Under the pieces are notes generated by a model that did no database searches, was not told where the DNA came from, and worked only from the letters and a program-made list of their open reading frames with translations. From the NCBI GenBank assembly GCA_905210995.1, contig CAJLZE010000022.1, positions 1 through 31,154 of the forward strand: DNA of 31,154 nt. Direction: 5' to 3'. Source of the DNA: an uncultured Anaerotruncus sp. (GTDB lineage Bacteria; Bacillota; Clostridia; Oscillospirales; CAG-272). A program made the position numbers and the translations under genes. This document shows positions 1 through 6,894 of the stretch, one piece after another; the stretch's first letter is position 1, and the number at the start of each line of letters is the position of its first letter.

Positions 1-46
1 CGCGCGATGCGCGGCAGCCCGTTGGGCTTTTCGACGAACAGCTCTT

Positions 47-1000
47 TTATCTGACGAAATCCATAAGGTCGTTCTCTTCGATACCGCAAAGCTCGGAGAT
101 ACGGTCGCCCATGCGTATCTTGTCAAGACCCGCAAGAGAATGTGAATCCGTGCCGAATGTAAAGCGGCAGCCGGCTTTTTTGGCAAGTTTCATAACGCGT
201 ATCATAGCGTCATCCGCAAAATCATTTTCGGGCATTTTGAATGCACCGGTGTTAACCTCGATGCCAACGCCCAACTTGCGTGCAAGGTCGAAGCATTCAA
301 GATATTTCTCATCGCTCACGGCTTCAATTAACGTTTTGCACATTTCTTTTGAAAATCCGCAAGGCAGGAAGGTGTGTGCAACCGATGTGGGTACCGTAAC
401 TGCGAGTTTTTTAAACTCCGCGTTGTTCATAAGGCTTATAAAGCTGCGGTACATAAAGTCGGCATTGTACCCTACAACGTCAACGTGTCTCTCACCGATG
501 AGATTCTCAATATCGCCGTTTGAAAAAGCTCTTACCATCTTTTCGGCTTGGGCGGGCGTGAAGTCCGGCATTGAATCCAGTATTTTTGCAACAAGCTCTT
601 TTCTTTTTGCCTTCACATCATCCATTTCCGGAATGACGAAATTCTTCATATGTATATGCGTATGAGGAACAAGCACATAATCGAATTTTTTTGCGGTCTC
701 GGCAAGCATGCCGAGCGTATCGGTCATACCGCAGTACTCGGTCTCGGTCCCCACCATAAGCCGTATTCCGGGGATCATCGGCATTGCGGCACGTGCGCCT
801 TCAAGACCGTAATTTATCATCTGCTGGCGATACCAATTGCTGGCACCCGGAACTTTTTCGTCCCAAAGGTGATTCGAAATACCGAAAACGGTGTGCCCGA
901 GTTCTTTTGCGCGGTGCGCAAAAGCGTTAACGGTCGCTTCGGGGTCATAGCAGCACGACGACCACAGCGAATGGTTATGAATATCATGTCTTATTTTCAT
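47..1000 (-). CDS. PHP-domain metal-dependent hydrolase
   Basis: 317-residue protein of the PHP (polymerase and histidinol phosphatase) superfamily, probably a cytoplasmic phosphoesterase of the histidinol-phosphatase type. The N-terminus carries the first metal motif HDIHNHS (His8, His10), followed by GISNH near residue 43, a GTETEYC glutamate motif near 84-90, an HTHIHM cluster near 113-118 and the C-terminal FGTDSHS motif near 280, together the expected PHP ligand set. The length fits single-domain PHP phosphatases. The ATG at 1000 is preceded by AAAGG with about 8 bases of spacing. It has its own promoter, divergent from deoC. No his genes are nearby, so a role in histidine synthesis is not shown; the substrate is unknown. 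Family call is firm, substrate is not. Confidence 0.85.
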   Translation of the reverse strand: MKIRHDIHNHSLWSSCCYDPEATVNAFAHRAKELGHTVFGISNHLWDEKVPGASNWYRQQMINYGLEGARAAMPMIPGIRLMVGTETEYCGMTDTLGMLAETAKKFDYVLVPHTHIHMKNFVIPEMDDVKAKRKELVAKILDSMPDFTPAQAEKMVRAFSNGDIENLIGERHVDVVGYNADFMYRSFISLMNNAEFKKLAVTVPTSVAHTFLPCGFSKEMCKTLIEAVSDEKYLECFDLARKLGVGIEVNTGAFKMPENDFADDAMIRVMKLAKKAGCRFTFGTDSHSLAGLDKIRMGDRISELCGIEENDLMDFVR

Positions 1001-1054
1001 TTCAGGTACCTTTCCTATTCCGTTCTGTCGTTCAGCCTCTCGGCGTTCCCCGTT

Positions 1055-1083
1055 ATTATATCAGATTATCAAATGCTTTTCAA
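1055..1083 (-). promoter_or_regulatory. Promoter of the PHP hydrolase gene
   Basis: On the minus strand TTGAAA (1083-1078) is followed after 17 bases by TATAAT (1060-1055), about 55 bases before the ATG at 1000. It faces away from the deoC promoter. Confidence 0.7.
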
Positions 1084-1102
1084 CGGTTTTCGTTTTTTTC
1101 AC

Positions 1103-1131
1103 TTGATATTTTTTTCATGTTGTGATATCAT
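1103..1131 (+). promoter_or_regulatory. Promoter of deoC
   Basis: TTGATA (1103-1108), a 17-base AT-rich spacer and TATCAT (1126-1131), about 31 bases before the deoC ATG. The spacing and the strong AAGGAAGG ribosome binding site downstream support it. Confidence 0.7.
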
Positions 1132-1162
1132 ATATATGAAATAATATAAGGAAGGTCTTGAA

Positions 1163-1825
1163 ATGGACAAGTATGATATTCTGAAATATGCCGACCACAC
1201 CCTTCTCGCGCCCACTGCCACCGAGGAGCAGATAAAGACCGTTTGCGACGACGGTATGAAATACCACACCGCATCGGTGTGCATTCCCGCGTCGTATGTC
1301 AGATTCGCTCACGACTATACCGAGGGCAAGCTCAACATATGCACCGTTATCGGCTTTCCTCTCGGATACGACACCACTGCGACAAAATGCTTTGAGGCAT
1401 CGGATACCATCAAAAACGGCGCAAATGAGATCGACATGGTAATAAACCTCGGCTGGGTAAAGGACGGAAAGTTTGATGCTGTCGAGGACGAGATACGCGC
1501 TGTAAAGGCAGCGTGCGGAGACCACATTCTCAAGGTGATAATCGAAACCTGCCTGCTCACCGATGAGGAAAAGATCCGTATGTGCGCCGTTGTCGGCGCA
1601 GCCGGAGCCGATTTTATAAAGACCTCAACCGGATTTTCGACCGGCGGAGCAACGCGTGAGGATATCGCGCTGTTTGCAACCCATGTTCCGGCAGGATTGA
1701 AGATCAAAGCCGCGGGCGGAATACGCTCGTTCGGCGACGCGGAAGACTTCATTGCGCTCGGAGCGACAAGGCTCGGCACGAGCGCACTTGTGAAACTCAT
1801 AAAAAAGGAAGAAGAAAACAACTGA
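1163..1825 (+). CDS. deoC: Deoxyribose-phosphate aldolase
   Basis: 220-residue class I aldolase that splits 2-deoxyribose 5-phosphate into glyceraldehyde 3-phosphate and acetaldehyde in deoxynucleoside catabolism, in the cytoplasm. Family signatures are all visible: the N-terminal DHTLLAPTAT, GFPLGYD, EIDMVINLG with Asp91, the Schiff-base lysine Lys153 in FIKTSTGF, and the second lysine Lys182 in KIKAAGGIR. The length is typical for the short bacterial form. The start is set by AAGGAAGG with 7 bases of spacing. It is monocistronic, with its own promoter and a terminator 8 bases past the stop; other deo genes (phosphorylases, deoB) are not in the window. Confidence 0.97.
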   Translation: MDKYDILKYADHTLLAPTATEEQIKTVCDDGMKYHTASVCIPASYVRFAHDYTEGKLNICTVIGFPLGYDTTATKCFEASDTIKNGANEIDMVINLGWVKDGKFDAVEDEIRAVKAACGDHILKVIIETCLLTDEEKIRMCAVVGAAGADFIKTSTGFSTGGATREDIALFATHVPAGLKIKAAGGIRSFGDAEDFIALGATRLGTSALVKLIKKEEENN

Positions 1826-1832
1826 ATATAGA

Positions 1833-1861
1833 ACGTACTGCCGCACAATGCGGCAGTACGT
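1833..1861. terminator. Bidirectional terminator between deoC and the OadA-like gene
   Basis: Perfect 13-bp stem (1833-1845 with 1849-1861) around a 3-base CAA loop. On the plus strand it is followed by GTTTGTTTAC; on the minus strand it lies just past the stop of the OadA-like gene at 1879. It can serve both converging units. Confidence 0.8.
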
Positions 1862-1878
1862 GTTTGTTTACAATATGG

Positions 1879-3105
1879 TTATACAATATGGATCCCGTGC
1901 TTTGCATCCGCGTGCGACGCGTCAATACCGTACTTCAGCGCCAGCCGACGCTCAAAAAAGTCTACGGCGTAATCCCCCGCTATCGCATATGTCAGAACGT
2001 CCTCGGGCTGTTCAAGATACCGGTACACGCTGACGTGCAGCCTGTCAAGCTCCGGTGCAAGCATATCCGCCGGGCGCTTCAGAAGCACTGGTGCATTCTT
2101 CACAACTCGTGAAAGTATATCCTCCGCCACCGGCATTGGCGCACGTCCGTACATTCCGCGCACAAGAGCCTTGAACTCCGGCAAAACAGTCTTATAGCGT
2201 TCTCCGCACCTCAGGTTTGCCTCAGCCTGCGCAGTTATCACATATGAGACCGGCGGGATCATGGGCGGATGTCCCGCATCATCACGTACACGCCAGACTT
2301 CAACTATATATTCAGAGTCTTTTTTTGCATTCACATCTACGCTTTTGCGTAAAAGCCTGCTTAATTCCGATATTTTGCGTTCAGACACATGTGCTCCGGC
2401 GGCTTTTATCGCTTTATACGGTATTTCAGACGTTATAAGACAGTCAAACGCATCAATTTTCGCATCAAGCTCCGCGTGAAGCCCGCTGTCACTGAGCAAT
2501 GAGGCACGAACCGGAATGCTTACGCTCTTTTGTACAGCAGCAAAAAGCGCGGCTGCCGTATCCGCCCCGAGCAAATGCTCGGGATCAAGAATGCAAATCG
2601 CATTTGCTCCCATCTGCTCAAGCAGCGAGGCATATCCCGCAAAAAAGCTCACGCTGTGCGCAGGACTTTCGGCATACACGATCGCTCCCTCAAATTCGAT
2701 CCCAAACCTGCCGGCGGCAGCGGCAACCGATTCTAGGTTTCGTGGGTCATTCAGTGCGTCATACGCACGTATAACATCTATCCCGTTGTCAACGGCGCGC
2801 TCAACAAAATAGTCTACCACATCGTCGGCATATACTCCGCAGCCGAGCAGACTCTGACCGCCGAGTAACAATCTGAGTCTTGTCTTTTTCACGGCTTTAC
2901 GGATAGTTCTGAGACGATCCCATGGGTCACTGCCGTACTTTTCAAGACAAACACCGAAATCATCCGCTCCCCAAACATCAACGGAGTCAAATCCGACAGA
3001 ATCCAGAATATCCAGTACACCGACGAGCTTCAATGGATCAATACAGTGCAGCGCCGCGGGTGGGATTATCCCGCTGACTCCAACCGCAGAATTACCTGTG
3101 TACAT
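1879..3105 (-). CDS. OadA/PycB-like carboxyltransferase homologue lacking catalytic residues (pseudoenzyme)
   Basis: 408-residue homologue of the oxaloacetate decarboxylase alpha / pyruvate carboxylase B / transcarboxylase 5S family. Homology is clear from EKYGSDPWDRLR (55-66), LLGGQSLLG (80-88), NGIDVIRAYDALNDPRN (107-123) and the C-terminal conserved-carboxylase segment GHPPM (278-282), GERYKTV (301-307) and RGMYGR (316-321). The active site is missing: the N-terminal RDxHQS motif is absent (the protein starts MYTGNSAVGV); the carbamylated lysine of the family KDMAGLL motif is Leu173 in ILDPEHLL; and the two metal-binding histidines of PxxxHxHxxxG are Ser202 and Leu204. The family WGGATFD is WGADDFG. 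No C-terminal biotinyl domain. The ATG overlaps the upstream stop as TGATG. Either a structural or regulatory subunit or a decaying gene; the open frame favours the former. Confidence 0.8.
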   Translation of the reverse strand: MYTGNSAVGVSGIIPPAALHCIDPLKLVGVLDILDSVGFDSVDVWGADDFGVCLEKYGSDPWDRLRTIRKAVKKTRLRLLLGGQSLLGCGVYADDVVDYFVERAVDNGIDVIRAYDALNDPRNLESVAAAAGRFGIEFEGAIVYAESPAHSVSFFAGYASLLEQMGANAICILDPEHLLGADTAAALFAAVQKSVSIPVRASLLSDSGLHAELDAKIDAFDCLITSEIPYKAIKAAGAHVSERKISELSRLLRKSVDVNAKKDSEYIVEVWRVRDDAGHPPMIPPVSYVITAQAEANLRCGERYKTVLPEFKALVRGMYGRAPMPVAEDILSRVVKNAPVLLKRPADMLAPELDRLHVSVYRYLEQPEDVLTYAIAGDYAVDFFERRLALKYGIDASHADAKHGIHIV

Positions 3106-3269
3106 CAGAGCACATCTGCCGCATGAGCGGTGTCCTTATCCTCTTTCTTTGTATTATTGTCAGCGTTCTTCGTCGCTTGATCCGTTGTGCTTTCATCGGT
3201 CTCAGACAGCTCCTCCACCTCGGCAATATATTCGTTTCCGTCTATCGTGATCCTGAATTTTCTTTTCAT
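3105..3269 (-). CDS. Truncated biotin carboxyl carrier protein, N-terminal stub only
   Basis: 54-residue small gene. The first 20 residues (MKRKFRITIDGNEYIAEVEE) match the usual N-terminus of the carrier or gamma subunit of biotin-dependent decarboxylases, a short beta-strand region ahead of the Ala/Pro linker. The rest is a polar, Thr/Asp/Lys-rich tail ending HAADVL, and the reading frame then stops. The biotinyl domain with its AMKM lysine motif is absent, and the next gene starts on the last base of the stop codon, so no DNA remains that could encode it. The ribosome binding site GGGAGG lies about 11 bases upstream of the ATG. It sits between the OadG-like and OadA-like genes, the normal place for the carrier. 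Recognition of such a short piece rests on the N-terminal motif plus gene order. Confidence 0.65.
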   Translation of the reverse strand: MKRKFRITIDGNEYIAEVEELSETDESTTDQATKNADNNTKKEDKDTAHAADVL

Positions 3270-3291
3270 ATCCTAATATACCTCCCGATAC

Positions 3292-3699
3292 TTAACGGTT
3301 CCACGGATGAGCGCCGCTCGCGCGTGCAAATGAGACAACGCGAAAGCGCGGCGGAGCTTTTTTCTTTTCTGCAGCTTCAGCCTCAATATACGCGGTGACC
3401 GCAGCCGTTATCGCAGCCCTCAGCCTCTCAGCTTCCGCCGCCGCTTTTGCAGCAGCCTCCATTTCCGCCAACGTCTCGGCGCGTTCGGCCGCTGCGGCAG
3501 CCTCGACTTCGGCACGGCGTTTTTTTTCGGCTTTTTCAGCCTCAAGGAGCTCGCGCGCTTTTTTTCTTTTTCTCGCCGCATGGATAAATACCCCTGCGAC
3601 GACCGCGGCGGCGACAACTGCAACAACAGCAGCAATAATAAAAAACGCATTATTTCCGGTCCACACGCCGGAGCTGAGAAAAAACATATGGATCCTCAT
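3292..3699 (-). CDS. OadG-like membrane subunit of a decarboxylase complex
   Basis: 135-residue membrane protein of the sodium-pump decarboxylase gamma subunit (OadG) type. One hydrophobic segment spans about residues 19-42, followed by a basic stop-transfer patch (ARKRKKAR) and a long Ala/Glu/Lys-rich coiled coil (about 45-95). The C-terminus carries the family pattern: an AAITAAVTAYIEAE helix, then FRVVSFAR and a terminal PWNR. In known complexes OadG anchors and assembles the carboxyltransferase and carrier on the membrane pump. Its ATG overlaps the upstream carboxyltransferase stop as ATGA, so the two are translationally coupled. No beta subunit (OadB/MmdB), the actual sodium pump, is in the window. 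Confidence 0.8.
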   Translation of the reverse strand: MRIHMFFLSSGVWTGNNAFFIIAAVVAVVAAAVVAGVFIHAARKRKKARELLEAEKAEKKRRAEVEAAAAAERAETLAEMEAAAKAAAEAERLRAAITAAVTAYIEAEAAEKKKAPPRFRVVSFARASGAHPWNR

Positions 3700-5189
3700 C
3701 TTGACCTACGTCCCTCCCTGCGATGCACCGGAACAATGCGCGACTTGGCAGCAAGCATACTTACGGCAGAAACGATCCTTGGACGCAGTTCATGCGGTGC
3801 TATGATATCATCGACCTGACCGCATAGCGCTGCGTCGTTGGGTGAAGCGTTGTTCTCGCGCCACTCTTTTTCAAGCTGTTCGCGCGTTACCGTCACATCG
3901 TTGTCGCATATGCGGTCATTCCACAGAAACGCCACCGCAGACTCGGGCGACATCGGGCTGATGCATGAGTCGGTAAGCGCGAACGCTATATCGGCACCCG
4001 TAGCTTTTGACGCCATGAGCGTAAAGCCCATACCGTAAGCATTTCCCGTAACAACACTGACCTTTGCATTCTCGGACGTCGTCAACGCCCCATAGAGTGC
4101 GGCTATCGCCGAGGAGTACTCAGCGGAATCACTTTCTTTATCCGACACTCCGGTGCCGTTCGCTATGGCAATGAGGGGAATACCGAAGCTGTCGCAAAAC
4201 CGTACAAGCTTTTCAGCCGAGCGACACGCCGCCACGGTCATATCACCGTTCTTTACCGACGGATCGTTTGCCATAATACCGCAGCATATACCACCGACAT
4301 ATGCCAATCCCGTTATCAGCTCCGGCGAGATGCGCTGTCGCAGCCCAACAAAGCTTTCGCCGTCAGCGATAGAAGCCACAAGCCTTTTTGCGTCGTAGCT
4401 ATCGCGTGATGCAAGCTCCGCAGGAGTTTCACGGTCATAAACCGGAGTATCCGACATCCTTGAACCTTCGCTGCAATTGGAGGGCAGATACCCGAGAAGT
4501 TCACGTACACGCACATAAAGCTCATCCTCATCGGCAACGGTTATATCCGCGACCGACGAGCCGTCGGATGAAGCTTCTCCGCTTATAAATGGCGGAACGA
4601 CATAAAATTCACTTTGACCGTCTATCGACAGCACAAAATCAAATGACGATGCCAATGCCGCCATTCCGCCGCCGCATACGCCGGGGATCACCGCAATAAG
4701 AGGTATGATCCCGCGCGCGGCAAAGATGTGCGTCATAACGCTTCCGTAAGCCGCCATAACTCTCACACCCTCATAAACCGACGCACCGCAAGAGTCGAAT
4801 ATTCCGACAACGGGAGCGCCGTTCCTCACGGCAAGGTCGATAAGAGTGTTTATCTTTTCGGCGGCAATGCTGTCGAACGCACCTTTCATGCGTGAAATAT
4901 CCTGCACAAATGCATAGACAAGTCTACCGCCGACAGCGCCATAGCCGGTTATAACGCTCTCAAATGCCTCTGCGGGGTCGTCACTGCTTCCCCGCCTTAC
5001 GATATACGCACCGGTTTCGGCAAATGTACCCATGTCAAACAGCGCAAGAATCCTCGCACGGGCATTATATCCCCCGTTTGTTTCCTTGATCGAGCTTATA
5101 TCAATATTTTTGAGCATTTCGGCAAGCTTGTTTGCCGTAATGGCGCCGAGAACACTTTTTTTGCGTTCGCTCTGGCTGGAATTTTCCAT
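3696..5189 (-). CDS. Divergent acyl-CoA carboxyltransferase (MmdA/AccD family)
   Basis: 497-residue protein with two crotonase-like carboxyltransferase domains. N-domain: AFVQDISRMKGAFD (about 93-106), NGAPVVGIFDSCG (about 123-135) and VIPGVCGGGMA (about 168-178). C-domain: ELITGLAYVGGICCGIMAN, FCDSFGIPLIAIANGTG, VSVVTGNAYGMGF and SPMSPESAVAF. The expected reaction is carboxyl transfer between biotin and an acyl-CoA. Classical MmdA motifs such as LGGAxxH and DVPGFLPG are replaced, the latter by IANGTGVSD. I recall a clostridial subfamily with similar replacements (NVTGY) in operons with OadG, carrier and OadA, so this divergence may belong to the subfamily. A 25-base gap separates it from the aminotransferase upstream. 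The ribosome binding site is weak. Confidence 0.75.
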   Translation of the reverse strand: MENSSQSERKKSVLGAITANKLAEMLKNIDISSIKETNGGYNARARILALFDMGTFAETGAYIVRRGSSDDPAEAFESVITGYGAVGGRLVYAFVQDISRMKGAFDSIAAEKINTLIDLAVRNGAPVVGIFDSCGASVYEGVRVMAAYGSVMTHIFAARGIIPLIAVIPGVCGGGMAALASSFDFVLSIDGQSEFYVVPPFISGEASSDGSSVADITVADEDELYVRVRELLGYLPSNCSEGSRMSDTPVYDRETPAELASRDSYDAKRLVASIADGESFVGLRQRISPELITGLAYVGGICCGIMANDPSVKNGDMTVAACRSAEKLVRFCDSFGIPLIAIANGTGVSDKESDSAEYSSAIAALYGALTTSENAKVSVVTGNAYGMGFTLMASKATGADIAFALTDSCISPMSPESAVAFLWNDRICDNDVTVTREQLEKEWRENNASPNDAALCGQVDDIIAPHELRPRIVSAVSMLAAKSRIVPVHRREGRRSR

Positions 5190-5214
5190 CTGACTGCACC
5201 GGGTCCCGATCTGT

Positions 5215-6387
5215 TTATTTTTTCAGTATTTTTGTAAACGCTTCGATGCGCTCGAGCGCGGCATCGATATGCTTTACGGAATACGCGTATGAAATGCGCG
5301 CAAAGCCTTCGCCCGATCTGCCGAATGCAGTGCCCGGTACGATTGCACAGCGATAATCGTAAAGCAGACGATTGCAGAATTCTTCGCTTGAAAGTCTGAA
5401 TTTTCCTATCTCGGGGTAGATATAGAAAGCCCCCTCCGGCTCAAACGATTCTATGCCTATATCGGCAAGACCGCGATAGATATAACGGCGGCGGAAGTTA
5501 TACTGCTCCGCCATATATTCGATATCTGCGTCCCCATTCTTCATCGCCTCTACTGCAGCAAGCTGGCTCGTTGTGGGAGCGCACATTATGGCATACTGAT
5601 GAAGCTTCAGTATCTGATCTGATATCTCCGCCGGCGCGCAGACGTATCCGAGGCGCCACCCGGTCATTGCATATGCCTTTGAAAAACCAGAGGCCAGTAT
5701 CGTACGCTCGCGCATTCCCGGAAGAGACGCGATGGAAGTATGCTTGAAGCCGAATGTAAGCTCTGCGTAGATCTCGTCCGAAAGAACGGCAATATTGGTG
5801 GGACGCAGCACCTCGGCTATCTTTTCAAGATCGTCACGCGTCATAACTGCGCCGGTGGGGTTGTTGGGATATGCCAGCACAAGCAGCTTGGTCCTCGGCG
5901 TTATCGCGGCAGCGAGCTTCTCGGGCGTGAGCTTGAAGCGGTCCTGTGCACAGGTGTCGATAATTACCGGAACGCCGCCCGCCATTCTTACAAGCGGTTC
6001 ATAGCAGACAAAGCACGGCTCGGGAATTATGACTTCATCACCGGGGGTAACTATCGAGCGGATAGTCATATCAATGGCTTCGCTTCCGCCTATCGTGACG
6101 ATGATCTCTTTTTTGGGGTCGTACATCAAGCCGAACCTACGCGAAAGATATGCGGATATCTCGCGGCGCAGCTCAAGCGTGCCCGCATTTGACGTGTAAT
6201 AGGTCTTTCCGCGCTCAAGGCTTTCAATGCCTGCCTCGCGTATATGCCACGGAGTGACGAAATCGGGCTGACCAACGGTAAGAGACACCACATTGTCCAT
6301 CTCTTCAAGAAGGTCAAAGAATTTACGGATCCCCGATTTTTTCAGTGATGTTACTGTCGGAGAAAGAATTTTGCTATAATCGAGCAT
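5215..6387 (-). CDS. Class I PLP-dependent aminotransferase
   Basis: 390-residue fold-type I aminotransferase of the aspartate/aromatic or PatA type, transferring an amino group to a 2-oxo acid in the cytoplasm. Motifs in order: VGQPDF (38-43), the TSNAG segment (65-69), GSEAIDM phosphate-binding region (101-107), YPNNPTGAV (173-181) with conserved Asn176, SDEIYAE with Asp204, and the PLP Schiff-base lysine Lys237 in SGFSKAYAMTGWRLGY. Full length with no gaps. The ATG at 6387 overlaps the stop of the Lrp gene as TGATG, a strong sign that the regulator and enzyme are made together; Lrp-type proteins often control amino-acid enzymes beside them. The exact amino acid cannot be read from sequence. 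Confidence 0.93.
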   Translation of the reverse strand: MLDYSKILSPTVTSLKKSGIRKFFDLLEEMDNVVSLTVGQPDFVTPWHIREAGIESLERGKTYYTSNAGTLELRREISAYLSRRFGLMYDPKKEIIVTIGGSEAIDMTIRSIVTPGDEVIIPEPCFVCYEPLVRMAGGVPVIIDTCAQDRFKLTPEKLAAAITPRTKLLVLAYPNNPTGAVMTRDDLEKIAEVLRPTNIAVLSDEIYAELTFGFKHTSIASLPGMRERTILASGFSKAYAMTGWRLGYVCAPAEISDQILKLHQYAIMCAPTTSQLAAVEAMKNGDADIEYMAEQYNFRRRYIYRGLADIGIESFEPEGAFYIYPEIGKFRLSSEEFCNRLLYDYRCAIVPGTAFGRSGEGFARISYAYSVKHIDAALERIEAFTKILKK

Positions 6388-6863
6388 CAGTTGCAGTTTC
6401 CTCTCTCGTCAATTTCGGGCTGACCGTACACTACACCCTTGTCCTTGTACTTTTTCAGCACGAAATGAGTGGCGGTAGAGGTTACGTATTCGATGGGAGC
6501 AAGCTTCTGCGCGACAAAAAATGCGACTTCACGCATTGTTTTGCCTTCGATAAGGAGAGCGAGGTCGAACCCGCCCGACATAAGATACACGCTTTTTACT
6601 TCGGGATAGCTGTATATTTTTTCGGCAGCCTTGTCGAACCCGAGGTCGGGCTGAGGAGTGATCTTCACCTCGATCAGCGCGGTCACGTATTCGCGATCTG
6701 TCTTATCCCAGTCGACAAGCGCCTGATAGCCGAGTATCACGCCTTCCCTTTCATATTCTTCGATAGCGCGTTTTATATCGCCTGTTTCCTTGCCAAGCAT
6801 GACAGCGAGCTGTTCGGGCGTCAGTTTGGCATCGTTTTCGAGTAAAGATAAAATTTTATCCAT
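6387..6863 (-). CDS. Lrp/AsnC-family transcriptional regulator
   Basis: 158-residue regulator: an N-terminal winged helix-turn-helix (about residues 1-50: LTPEQLAVMLGK, then IKRAIEEYEREGVILGYQALVDW) and a C-terminal RAM/ligand domain (TALIEVKITPQ, VKSVYLMSGGFDLALLIEG, then the THFVLKKYKD tail). The start at 6863 is chosen because MDKILSLLEND begins the family fold and AAAGG lies 8 bases upstream; the open frame continues back to 7040 but overlaps the MutS-like gene. It probably senses an amino acid and controls the aminotransferase it overlaps, and possibly itself. Confidence 0.92.
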   Translation of the reverse strand: MDKILSLLENDAKLTPEQLAVMLGKETGDIKRAIEEYEREGVILGYQALVDWDKTDREYVTALIEVKITPQPDLGFDKAAEKIYSYPEVKSVYLMSGGFDLALLIEGKTMREVAFFVAQKLAPIEYVTSTATHFVLKKYKDKGVVYGQPEIDERGNCN

Positions 6864-6894
6864 CTTTTTGACCTTTCTTATATAACCGGAGCAT

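Noticed and set aside
1..46. Possible start of another minus-strand gene (reads KELFVEKPNGLPRIA in one frame)
   Set aside because: Only about 15 codons are visible, no ATG/GTG/TTG with a ribosome binding site can be fixed, and I recognise no family; left unannotated.
3105..3269. Idea that the missing biotinyl domain is hidden by a frameshift
   Set aside because: The next gene begins on the stop codon and its sequence aligns with OadA from near its start, so there is no spare DNA in any frame for a biotinyl domain.
3395..3805. Ala/Ser-rich plus-strand frame that looks like a secreted repeat protein
   Set aside because: Mirror image of the Ala/Glu/Lys coiled coil of the OadG-like gene.
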